A stretch of 64,000 bases of DNA from JAJEAD01 sp965221555 (GTDB lineage Bacteria; Pseudomonadota; Gammaproteobacteria; HK1): positions 3,038,001-3,102,000 of the forward strand of contig OZ244895.1 in assembly GCA_965221555.1 (NCBI GenBank), in the 5' to 3' direction. A program made the translations under genes and the position numbers. Shown here one piece after another: positions 24,745 through 32,064 of the stretch (the stretch's first letter is position 1; the number at the start of each line of letters is the position of its first letter). Under the pieces are notes generated by a model, which had not been told where the DNA came from, made no database searches, and saw nothing but the letters and a program-made list of their open reading frames with translations.

Positions 24745-25530
24745 TCACGGCCTCGAACTGATGGCCTGTTCGAGGTCGCGGAGTCGATAGCTACGGCCCT
24801 TGATGTTGAGCACATGGCTATGGTGCAGGAGCCGGTCGAGGATGGCGGTGGCGAGGACCGCATCGCCTGCGAGCAGCTCGGGCCAGTCCTTGATGCCCTT
24901 ATTGGTGGTGATGAGGATCGAGCCTCGGCCGTAGCGGTAGCTCACGAGCCGAAAGAACAGGCTCGCCTCGGTCCGGGTCATGGGCTCGAATCCCATTTCG
25001 TCGATGATCAGCAGGGCGACGTTGAGGTACTTGCGCCGGCGCAGCCTTGCCGGTGGGCACTCGGCATCGGCCCGAAGGGCGGCAAGCAACTCCTCGAGCC
25101 GGTAGAAGGTGACCGAGAATCCGTTCTCGATCGCTCGAACGCCCAGGGCGACACAAAGATGCGTCTTCCCGACCCCGGGAGGACCTTGGATGAGCAGCGT
25201 CTCCTTGCCCCGGACCCAGGCGCAGGTGGCCAGCGTCTCGATCCGGGAGCGTTCGACCGAAGGCTGGAAGGCGAAGTCGAAACTGCCCAGCGTTTGCCCG
25301 GTGGGCAGTCCGGAGAGCCGAAGCGAGGTCTTGACTCGTCGCTCCTCACGCTCGGTGAGCTCAATGTCCAGGAGTCGGTCCAGGAACGCGTGCGCGGGCA
25401 ACTGCGCCTTGGCGCTGTCGGTGAGGCAATCGGCCAAGTGCTCGGCACCGTGGACCAGCCCCAGGCGGACCAGGCGCTCGACGGTGGCGTCGAGGTCGAC
25501 CTTGGGGCGCACCTTGCCCGGGGCGCTCAT
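24745..25530 (-). CDS. istB: IS21-family transposition helper ATPase IstB
   Basis: 261 residues from the ATG at 25530, which overlaps the istA stop as ATGA. Walker A is LLIQGPPGVGKTHLCVALG and Walker B is VALLIIDEMGFEP. The family segment LFFRLVSYRYGRGSILITTN is present. IstB is the AAA+ ATPase that activates the IstA transposase and guides target choice. The frame is undamaged. A longer open frame extends upstream into istA on the same strand but is out of frame with it and is not used. Confidence 0.93.
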   Translation of the reverse strand: MSAPGKVRPKVDLDATVERLVRLGLVHGAEHLADCLTDSAKAQLPAHAFLDRLLDIELTEREERRVKTSLRLSGLPTGQTLGSFDFAFQPSVERSRIETLATCAWVRGKETLLIQGPPGVGKTHLCVALGVRAIENGFSVTFYRLEELLAALRADAECPPARLRRRKYLNVALLIIDEMGFEPMTRTEASLFFRLVSYRYGRGSILITTNKGIKDWPELLAGDAVLATAILDRLLHHSHVLNIKGRSYRLRDLEQAISSRP

Positions 25531-26792
25531 CGGGCCACCTCTGCCAGCGCCGCGTACAGGTCCAGCGGTCGATGCTCCGGTGCCAGGGCCGCGATCTGCG
25601 CGATGCGCGCCCCCATCCGCCCTAGCGGCGCCGGAGCGATGACCGTCTCGGTCGACTCGCCCTGGAAGTGCCCGGGGTCGAGCACGATGCGATGGGCGGT
25701 CGCCCGCGGATGAGCGGCGACCAGGTCGGCACCGGCCAGGACCTGAACGTGTCGTGCGCAACCGCGAACCTCCACCCGCTGGCCTACCAGCGCAAACGGC
25801 ACCGAGTACGTCCTTCCCTCGAACACGACCGTGCAATCGGCGCCCACGCGGCGCGTGACCGCGATGTCGAAGGGCTCGGGCATCGGCTCGGGAAGGGCAC
25901 CGAGGTGCGCGCGCTCTTGCTCCCAGGCCCGCAGCACGTCGGTCCCGGTGGCCGGGCACACCCGTCGGCTCATCGTCTCGGAACCGCGCGCGTCGGTATG
26001 CGCCTGGAGCTCCTCGAGCGCCTCCCAGTGCCGGCGATACGGGCTGCACCCGGCGCGCCCGTCACGGATCCGACGCTCGACCTTGCCCTTCGCTTGCGGA
26101 CTTCGCGGGGCACAGGCATCGACGTGGAATCGCAGCGTCTGCGCATAGCGCTCGTAGACCGGATGTACCGTCCCCCACGCGCCCGCTCCGGCCACCACCG
26201 CCGTCTTCTCATTGTCGACCCGGATCGTGGCCGGTACTCCGCCCAGGCGTTGCAGCGCCGCGTTATGCACCGACAGCCAAGCGAGCAGATGCTTGCGCTC
26301 GCTCCACACCAGCGCCCACGCGCGCGAGAACGACAACGTGAGCACAAATGCGAGCAGGTCCCGGCGCGCGCCCCCGACCCAGACCCCGGGAAACGACGCC
26401 CAGTCCGCCTGGGCCTGAACCCCGGGTGGGGTCTCCACACGACGCCGCGCCCGACGCGCCGGCGTCCGATACGCCCGGCGAACATAGCGCTGCACCGAGC
26501 GAAGACCCGCCGGATAGTCGTGCTCGGCCACCAGCCACGCGTGAAGCGCCGCAACGTTGCTCGGCGACTCCTCCCCGCTGCCCAACACGTACGCGTCGAT
26601 CGCCTCCTGGAACCGGGCCGCAACCGGCTGCTGCTCCGAACGCCCATCCGGCGCACCCGCCGCTTGGCGTCGACGGTGGTAGCGAACCGTTCCTTCCGAT
26701 ACCCCCAATAACCGTGCGATGTGCCGGTTCGAACATTGCCTGCCTGTCAAGCTCTTGATCGTCATCCGATCCTCCCAACTGAGCCTGGCCAT
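25527..26792 (-). CDS. istA: IS21-family transposase IstA
   Basis: 421 residues. The N-terminal HTH region (RQCSNRHIARLLGVSEGTVR) binds the ends. The DDE catalytic residues lie in QADWASFPGV (first Asp), RVDNEKTAVV (second Asp) and QAKGKVERRI (Glu). The C-terminal beta-barrel segment EGRTYSVPFALVGQRVEVRG is typical of IstA. Length is slightly under the usual about 500 residues because the linker is short, but no frameshift is seen. Cotranscribed and coupled with istB. Confidence 0.93.
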   Translation of the reverse strand: MARLSWEDRMTIKSLTGRQCSNRHIARLLGVSEGTVRYHRRRQAAGAPDGRSEQQPVAARFQEAIDAYVLGSGEESPSNVAALHAWLVAEHDYPAGLRSVQRYVRRAYRTPARRARRRVETPPGVQAQADWASFPGVWVGGARRDLLAFVLTLSFSRAWALVWSERKHLLAWLSVHNAALQRLGGVPATIRVDNEKTAVVAGAGAWGTVHPVYERYAQTLRFHVDACAPRSPQAKGKVERRIRDGRAGCSPYRRHWEALEELQAHTDARGSETMSRRVCPATGTDVLRAWEQERAHLGALPEPMPEPFDIAVTRRVGADCTVVFEGRTYSVPFALVGQRVEVRGCARHVQVLAGADLVAAHPRATAHRIVLDPGHFQGESTETVIAPAPLGRMGARIAQIAALAPEHRPLDLYAALAEVAR

Positions 26793-26905
26793 GGCGCGCC
26801 TCCGCCCTCGCGAACGAAAACGCTACCTTGCCAAGGGGCATCACGCCCCGGGAGGTGCGTAAATCTGGATGTCGCCTTAGCTCAAGTCTCAGGCGTCGCT
26901 GTACA

Positions 26906-26910
26906 GATGT
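26906..26910. repeat. Target-site duplication of the IS21 element, right copy (GATGT)
   Basis: Matches 24660-24664 exactly and marks the right edge of the insertion. Confidence 0.85.
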
Positions 26911-27116
26911 GCCTGACGCCGGTCGAGGAGATGGGGCCAGAAGATATTCGGGCGCTTCGGCTACGTGAGAATGCCAGCCAGGCGGTGTTCGCCCGCTACC
27001 TGAACGTGACGACCGGACTGGTGAGCCAGTGGGAGCGCGGCGAGAAGCGCCCGCGCGGGGCGTCACTGAAGCTGCTGACGCTAGTTGAGAAGAACGGCCT
27101 CACAGCGGTCGCATGA
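26911..27116 (+). pseudogene. HigA-type antitoxin, 3' part, separated by the IS21 element
   Basis: Encodes CLTPVEEMGPEDIRALRLRE, then NASQAVFARYLNVTTGLVSQ and WERGEKRPRGASLKLLTLVE to the normal C-terminus GLTAVA and TGA. This is the Xre-type DNA-binding domain of the antitoxin. Joining base 24664 to 26911 gives SFDEM-C-LTPVEEM with no frameshift, showing that this gene was intact when the element inserted. Any translation today would need a start inside the IS. Confidence 0.88.
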
Positions 27117-27540
27117 GGTATTGCCGCGCGGATTGCGGTGTTGCGATTGTGTTGGCACGCACCGTGTAAGAGCCAACAGCGCAGGTGTGTCGACGCTGAA
27201 ACAGCCGTTTATGTTTCTTCTTTTCTTTCAATAGCTTGAATATCTTTAAGCCTGCATTCTTAAGATTGGAGGAGCGCGCCAAGTCGGCTTTAAGTGCTGT
27301 CTCCAAGCGGGGGCATCGTCGGAACCGAAGCGGTCGCGGGGAAACGCCGTAGCGACCAAGCCTAGCCTCAAAAATCAAAACCCCGGGCGCATACCGAGTG
27401 GCAGAGGCGGATCCGGGGTGTACGACGTGACTGTGGCGGTTCGAGCAGCAGGCGTCAATGGCTCCCACTACTCCGGCGTGATTTCCGACTAACTCGACGT
27501 GAATCTCTGTCGCCATCTCCATCATGGGATGCGCGTTGAA
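27117..27540. other. Intergenic region with no supported gene
   Basis: 424 bp between the antitoxin remnant and the PIN gene. It includes an A/T-rich stretch (27210-27270) and no frame with recognisable protein features; a 141-codon minus-strand frame looks non-coding. No terminator is obvious. Confidence 0.4.
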
Positions 27541-28035
27541 TCAGCATGCGGACCAGGCGATTAGGCGCTTGCGGATTTCCGGTTTCGGTAGTCGGCATCG
27601 CGGGTGGGCGTCAATCTTGTCGAGACCGGCGTACAGGGCGTGTCGCTCGATGACGCGGTGCTCGAACAACCGGTCGAGAACCCACAGCGCTCCGTGACAT
27701 GGAACCTTCTCTTGCTCGGCGAGCTCACGCAGTACCCGATCTCCGGATAGCAGACTCCACGCGTTCGTCTTCGCGAGGGCGAGAGCGAAGCTGTCGGCAA
27801 GAGACAGGGCTCCCCGATTACGGCGATAGCCGAGAGCCAGCGAGACTCCTTCGCCATCCAGCTCCTCGACGCGAAGCCCCAGCCTCACCAAGTCCGGTCC
27901 ACCGTGCTCCTTCAGCTCGTTTTCATAGAGCAGGTCTGGAACGGTGAACTCGAAAGGGAGCCGGAACGTCGCTTCGACGAGGTGTCCGCGCTCGAGGTCA
28001 ATCAGGACGGAGGTGTCGGACACCAGGACTTTCAC
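27541..28035 (-). CDS. PIN-domain protein, toxin partner of the XRE-ImmA/IrrE gene
   Basis: 164 residues from a GTG five bases after the upstream stop. The PIN fold is recognisable from KVLVSDTSVLIDLERG (D7), the E38/E40 pair in LLYENELKEHG, ALSLADSFALALAK (D81) and LLSGDRVLREL (D99), a full acidic quartet for Mg-dependent RNase activity. Pairing of PIN toxins with XRE-peptidase antitoxins (COG2856) is known, and here the genes are tightly linked in antitoxin-toxin order. The target RNA is unknown. Confidence 0.85.
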   Translation of the reverse strand: MKVLVSDTSVLIDLERGHLVEATFRLPFEFTVPDLLYENELKEHGGPDLVRLGLRVEELDGEGVSLALGYRRNRGALSLADSFALALAKTNAWSLLSGDRVLRELAEQEKVPCHGALWVLDRLFEHRVIERHALYAGLDKIDAHPRCRLPKPEIRKRLIAWSAC

Positions 28036-28040
28036 AAGCC

Positions 28041-29129
28041 TCAGGCTCCGGCAAGCTCCGCTCCCCGGCTCGGCGGTTCGTCCATACGGCGGTTGAGCTC
28101 ACGGACCGAGTGGCCGAGCAGTTCGGCTGCCTTCGCCTCCGAGATCGCCTCTTCGGACAGGGCACGGAAACACAGCCGCTCGAATCGGTGAGGCGTTTCG
28201 CCGCGCATGGCCCCTGGCTCTTCGTACGGGGGGTCACGCCAGCCGCGGCGCTTGAACTCTTCGAACAGCGCTCGAAACAGGGGACCGCCGAAGATACCGA
28301 GCTCCTTGCAACGGTAGGTGAGAGCCTGGACGCTTACGCCGAAGATGCGTTTGAGTTCGAAGAGCTCGCTCCAGCCGATGGACTTGCGATGGCGGCCGGT
28401 CTCCGCCCGCAGGGTCTCGGCGGGCATCAGGAACGCGCCGGCAAAGCGATGCGCGGCTCTTTCTCCATCGACCTCCGGCGCCGGGTCGAGGACCAAGTGG
28501 CCGAGCTCATGTGCGAGGGTAAAGCGCTGGCGCTCACCCCAACCCTCTCGATTGACAACGACGACCGAGGCAAGGCCGCCATCCTCACGGCGCACGCGCG
28601 CGGTCAGCCCATCGATGTCGGGGAGGGTCATCGCGAGGACCTTGATTCCGCGCTCCTCCAGAAGATCGACGAGATTCGGGATTGGGTCGAGACCGATCCC
28701 CCAGTAAGTCCGCATGTCGAGCGCGGCCTGCTCCGCTCCAGCCGGGTTGCACCGTACGGGCCAAGGCGCTTCACGCGGCAAGTCCTCCGCGACGGTGGGG
28801 AGCCTCAGGATCTCTTCGACCGTGAGATATCGTTCCATCAGGTGCAGGACTCTGGCTTTGACCCGCGCCTCCTCACGGCGACTGGTATGTCGCTTCTTCC
28901 GGAATTCGACACTCTCGAGGCGGATGTCGCTGTCGCTGACCAGGTAGTCGATGGGTACGCCAAGGGCATCGGCGAGCGCGATGAACACCCCGGAGCTGGG
29001 CATCGACTCGTCGCGTTCGTACTTGCTGATCGCCTGCGCCGTCACGCGGTTGCCGATTCTGGCCTGGAGCTGGCGAAGTGAGAGGCCGCAGGCTCGGCGT
29101 GACACTCTGATGCGTTGTCCTACCGTCAT
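28041..29129 (-). CDS. XRE-family regulator fused to ImmA/IrrE metallopeptidase (antitoxin)
   Basis: 362 residues. An N-terminal XRE helix-turn-helix (about 2-62, RQLQARIGNRVTAQAISKYE) precedes a DUF955/ImmA-IrrE peptidase domain with zinc motif H207-E208-LG-H211 (FTLAHELGHLVLD) and the downstream acidic ligand region DGERAAHRFAGAFLMP. The C-terminal segment (LCFRALSEEAISEAKAAELL) is the usual tail of this family. Such proteins repress their own operon and may degrade or sequester partners. An ATG with GGTGGAG upstream starts it, 20-60 bp from a palindromic promoter. Confidence 0.9.
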   Translation of the reverse strand: MTVGQRIRVSRRACGLSLRQLQARIGNRVTAQAISKYERDESMPSSGVFIALADALGVPIDYLVSDSDIRLESVEFRKKRHTSRREEARVKARVLHLMERYLTVEEILRLPTVAEDLPREAPWPVRCNPAGAEQAALDMRTYWGIGLDPIPNLVDLLEERGIKVLAMTLPDIDGLTARVRREDGGLASVVVVNREGWGERQRFTLAHELGHLVLDPAPEVDGERAAHRFAGAFLMPAETLRAETGRHRKSIGWSELFELKRIFGVSVQALTYRCKELGIFGGPLFRALFEEFKRRGWRDPPYEEPGAMRGETPHRFERLCFRALSEEAISEAKAAELLGHSVRELNRRMDEPPSRGAELAGA

Positions 29130-29147
29130 CTCAGTTCTCCACCGGTA

Positions 29148-29188
29148 TAGTTGACAAATTATGCCTTACAACACTATTTCGTCAACTA
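29148..29188 (-). promoter_or_regulatory. Promoter and palindromic operator of the XRE-ImmA/PIN pair
   Basis: On the minus strand TTGACG (29185-29180) and CATAAT (29163-29158) are spaced by 16 bp, a good sigma-70 promoter. Perfect inverted arms TAGTTGAC (29148-29155) and GTCAACTA (29181-29188) straddle it, one over the -35 and one just beyond the -10, as expected for an autorepressed antitoxin operon. A weaker plus-strand promoter (TTGACA 29151, CACTAT 29172) overlaps it. Confidence 0.65.
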
Positions 29189-29388
29189 CAGGAGGCGAAC
29201 TCTGACAGAGGCGTACCTGCTTGGCGAGCGAGCCCGTGTTCCGGTAACGCTCGCGTTGCGTCGGCGGCGAACGGACGCTATCGGACAGCCACTCTCCGTC
29301 TCACATTGAGCCCTGGCGCCCCTTGAGCGGGCGACCCGTTTTCCGGCGTTCTCGGGGGTCGCGGGATTGGCCGTTGCCGACCCGCATA

Positions 29389-29446
29389 GGCGTTACCGGT
29401 GGACTCAGGCGTGTCGGTGCAGCTCAGGCGTTGCCGGTGAACCTCA
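29389..29446 (+). repeat. Three imperfect 19-20-bp tandem repeats
   Basis: Units at 29389-29407, 29408-29426 and 29427-29446 share GGCGT...CGGTG...CTCA. The last unit runs into the stop codon of the geranylgeranyl-reductase gene. Too few and too short for CRISPR; function unknown. Confidence 0.6.
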
Positions 29447-30478
29447 GGACCCAGCGGCGCTCGGGCGGGCGGCCGCGCGGGGTCGGGGGCGGGTCTTGCG
29501 CCGGATGAACATGTACTCCAGGAGGCCGCGGATCGCGAAGTGTTCGGAGCTGAAGGAGGCGATATCGTCGAGGCGATACTCCGCCCCGGTGAGGATGGTC
29601 TCCGCCGCGCGCTGTCCGCTGCGGATCGCGGGTCCGATCCCCTCGCAGAGGTCGCGGGTCGCAAGCCCCGCGGCATCGCCGGTGATGAAGGCGTTGTCGG
29701 CGCGGACGACGTCCACGTTGCCCCGCAGGTAGTAGCTGTAGCCGCGGGGCGCGTAGTCGGCCCCCACCACGAAGCCCTTGCTGCGCAGGACTTCGGTGAA
29801 GTGGCGCCAGTGGGTCTTGACGTCCGCGCCGCGGGCCTTGAGCTTCTCGGCCATTCCGCCGAGTCCGCAGTTGAGCCAGCCCTTCTCCTTCGGCACGTAC
29901 CAGGCGTATCCCGGCAGGCCCTTGTCGAAGAACCAGAGGTGGCAGCGCGGGTCCTCCCACTCGAAGGGGAACTCGTGCTCGTAGGTGGTGGCCTGAAGCT
30001 CCTTCGCCCGCGGATTGCGCTCGCGGAAGAAGTTCCGGTAGACCGGACAGCGGGTGCCCCCGGCCCCGACCAGGTAATCGCAGCTGAACTCATCGCCGAC
30101 GATGTAGTGTCCGTTCTCCTGGCGGATGTTCTTGACGTTGCGCCGTAGGACCTCCGCCCCGCTGCGCGCAAGGAGGAAGTCGTCGAACTCGTAGCGGCGG
30201 ATCGAGTGCTGGGGACTGTCGAGCTTGAAGGTCAGACCCTTGATGTGGGCCACGATCTGCTCGAAGGTGATGAAGCGGCGCGGGTAGTCGGCGGGATCGA
30301 GCGCAAGGTCGGCCATCGCCTCCGGGGTGACCCATCCCGCGCAGAGCTTGGTGCGCGGGAACTCCTCCCGGTCGAGGACCGCGACCCTCGCCCCGCCCTG
30401 CACGAGCCGGGCGGCGCAGGAGGAGCCGGCGGGACCGCCGCCGACCACGATCGCGTCGTAATGGGTAAGCGCGCTCAC
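29444..30478 (-). CDS. Geranylgeranyl reductase family FAD-dependent oxidoreductase
   Basis: 344 residues from the GTG at 30478, which overlaps the CFA synthase stop as GTGA. The FAD dinucleotide-binding motif YDAIVVGGGPAGSSCAARL is at the N-terminus, followed by the family's KLCAGWVTPEA and later NAFITGDAAGLATRDLCEGI. Members saturate isoprenoid or other lipid double bonds, or act as general lipid-linked flavoproteins. Coupling to cyclopropane fatty acid synthase suggests a role in membrane-lipid modification. The precise substrate is not known. Confidence 0.88.
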   Translation of the reverse strand: MSALTHYDAIVVGGGPAGSSCAARLVQGGARVAVLDREEFPRTKLCAGWVTPEAMADLALDPADYPRRFITFEQIVAHIKGLTFKLDSPQHSIRRYEFDDFLLARSGAEVLRRNVKNIRQENGHYIVGDEFSCDYLVGAGGTRCPVYRNFFRERNPRAKELQATTYEHEFPFEWEDPRCHLWFFDKGLPGYAWYVPKEKGWLNCGLGGMAEKLKARGADVKTHWRHFTEVLRSKGFVVGADYAPRGYSYYLRGNVDVVRADNAFITGDAAGLATRDLCEGIGPAIRSGQRAAETILTGAEYRLDDIASFSSEHFAIRGLLEYMFIRRKTRPRPRAAARPSAAGS

Positions 30479-31797
30479 CCGAACCCCCAGTGCGCGGCGT
30501 TCGCGTCGGGCCGGTAGATGTGTTCCCGGGTGTGCGCGATGGTGTTGTGGCAGCGGTGGGTGAACACCACCTGGAAGAGCTGGATGCTGCTCGCGAGGAA
30601 GGCCGCCGCGCATCCTCCCAGGTACAGGCGCCAGGCGCGCACGAAGGTCTCGTCGTAGCGCTGGCGCACGGTGCCGACGTTGGCGTCGAAACGCGCCAGC
30701 CACTCCGTCAGCGTGCGGGCGTAGTGCAGGCGCAGGTTCTCGATATCGATGAGCGAGAACTGGTTCGCCTCGAAGATCGACATCATCTCGCGCAGGCTCG
30801 GCGGATAGCTCCCCGGGAAGATGCGCTGCTCCAGCCACGCGTTGACGGCGGCGGGACGGCTGCGCCCGACGCTGTGCACGATCCCCAGTCCGTCTTCCTT
30901 GAGGCTTCTCGCGATCACATCGCCCAGCGTCTCGTAATGGTCGGGGCCGACATGCTCCAGCATGCCCACCGACACGAAGGCGTCGTACTGTCCGCTGATG
31001 TTGCGGTAGTCGTCCTCGACGAACTCGACCTGGGATTCGAGCCCTTCCCGGGCGGCGCGCTCGCGCGCGTAGGCGATCTGCTCCCGGGAGATGTTGAACG
31101 CGCGCACCTTCACGCCGTAGTGGCGCGCCATGTGCAGGGCCAGCGACCCCCAGCCGCAGCCCGCTTCCACCACCCGCTGGCCGGGCTCGAGGCGCACCTT
31201 CCGGCACACGTGGTGCATCTTCGCCTCCTGGGCCTGCTCCAGCGTCGCCTCGCCGTTCTCGTAGTAGGCGCAGGTGTAGACCATGCGCTCGTCGAGCCAG
31301 AGGCGGTAGAAGTCGTTGCCGAGGTCGTAGTGATGGTGGATGTGCTTGCGGGAGCCGCCGAGGGTGTTCTTGCCGGCCCGCGGGAGGCGGCCCAGGATGG
31401 ACTTCTTGAACGAGGAGCTCGTCTTGCCTTCCATCGCGCGGTAGGCCCGGTACAGCACTTCGATGAGGTCGCCCTCGATCTCGATGCGCCCCGCGCTGTA
31501 GCCGTCTCCGAAGCCGAGCTCCGGCGCGCGCACGATGGCCCACAGCGCACCGCGGTCCCGGACGTGGATCCGGCCGACGGCATCTGCGCCGGGCGACCAG
31601 ACATCCTGTCCGTCCCACAGTGCGAAGCGTACCGGCGGGTTGCCCGCCTCCTGCATGATGCGCCGTGCGAGCCATCGGTCGAGCGCATTTACGCCGGAGG
31701 TCTTCGCCTCCGGCCGCGCCCCGGCAATGCCCGTGCCGCCGCCACTCGGCACCCCCAGAGGGTGCTGGCCGTCTCCGCTCACCCTTGCCTTCCTCAC
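30475..31797 (-). CDS. cfa: Cyclopropane-fatty-acyl-phospholipid synthase
   Basis: 440 residues. The C-terminal methyltransferase domain carries the SAM motif VVEAGCGWGSLALHMAR, HHHYDLGNDFYRLWLDERMVYTCAYY is the signature before it, and EQRIFPGSYPPSL is the lipid-side segment. It methylenates cis double bonds of phospholipid acyl chains at the inner membrane, protecting membranes under acid or osmotic stress. The N-terminal 35 residues are low-complexity, so a start at a later codon is possible. The GTGA overlap links it to the reductase gene. Confidence 0.92.
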   Translation of the reverse strand: MRKARVSGDGQHPLGVPSGGGTGIAGARPEAKTSGVNALDRWLARRIMQEAGNPPVRFALWDGQDVWSPGADAVGRIHVRDRGALWAIVRAPELGFGDGYSAGRIEIEGDLIEVLYRAYRAMEGKTSSSFKKSILGRLPRAGKNTLGGSRKHIHHHYDLGNDFYRLWLDERMVYTCAYYENGEATLEQAQEAKMHHVCRKVRLEPGQRVVEAGCGWGSLALHMARHYGVKVRAFNISREQIAYARERAAREGLESQVEFVEDDYRNISGQYDAFVSVGMLEHVGPDHYETLGDVIARSLKEDGLGIVHSVGRSRPAAVNAWLEQRIFPGSYPPSLREMMSIFEANQFSLIDIENLRLHYARTLTEWLARFDANVGTVRQRYDETFVRAWRLYLGGCAAAFLASSIQLFQVVFTHRCHNTIAHTREHIYRPDANAAHWGFG

Positions 31798-32020
31798 GCC
31801 GTGATTCCCGGACGGATTATAGGGAATCTCGGTTCTCTCCGTGGAGGCGGTCCCGCGCTATCCAGCGGCACTCATCGTGCCCGTCACGCCGCTCACGGGA
31901 CGAATCAGGCGGGTTGTGGTCTGGACCGGACAGGGTCGAGAGAGCCGGAGGTGTTCACCTCACGGTGTCAACAGACGCCTTGACAAGAGCGGTGCGCCGG
32001 AGCGGAGTGGCGAACTCCGC

Positions 32021-32059
32021 GCCCATGCCCATGCCCATGCCCGAGACCATGCCCATGCC
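32021..32059. repeat. Hexanucleotide CCCATG microrepeat
   Basis: Six near-perfect GCCCATG-type hexamers, interrupted once, between cfa and the oxidoreductase stop. Prone to slippage; no coding role seen. Confidence 0.7.
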
Positions 32060-32064
32060 TGAGC

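Larger units (their letters stand above)
24665..26905 (-). mobile_element. Complete IS21-family insertion sequence (2241 bp)
   Basis: Starts TGTCAAGCGACACC and ends GGCGTCGCTGTACA, the TGT...ACA ends usual for IS21. The two ends share several matching blocks, including GCGACATCTATCTTTACGCACC-like segments at 24698 and (reverse complement) near 26851, as expected for the multiple transposase-binding sites of this family. It encodes istA and istB on the minus strand. Flanked by 5-bp direct repeats GATGT. Both genes look intact, so the element may still be active. Confidence 0.93.

Noticed and set aside
27100..27525. 141-codon minus-strand frame before the PIN gene
   Set aside because: Low-complexity composition, no recognisable domain and overlap with the antitoxin remnant.
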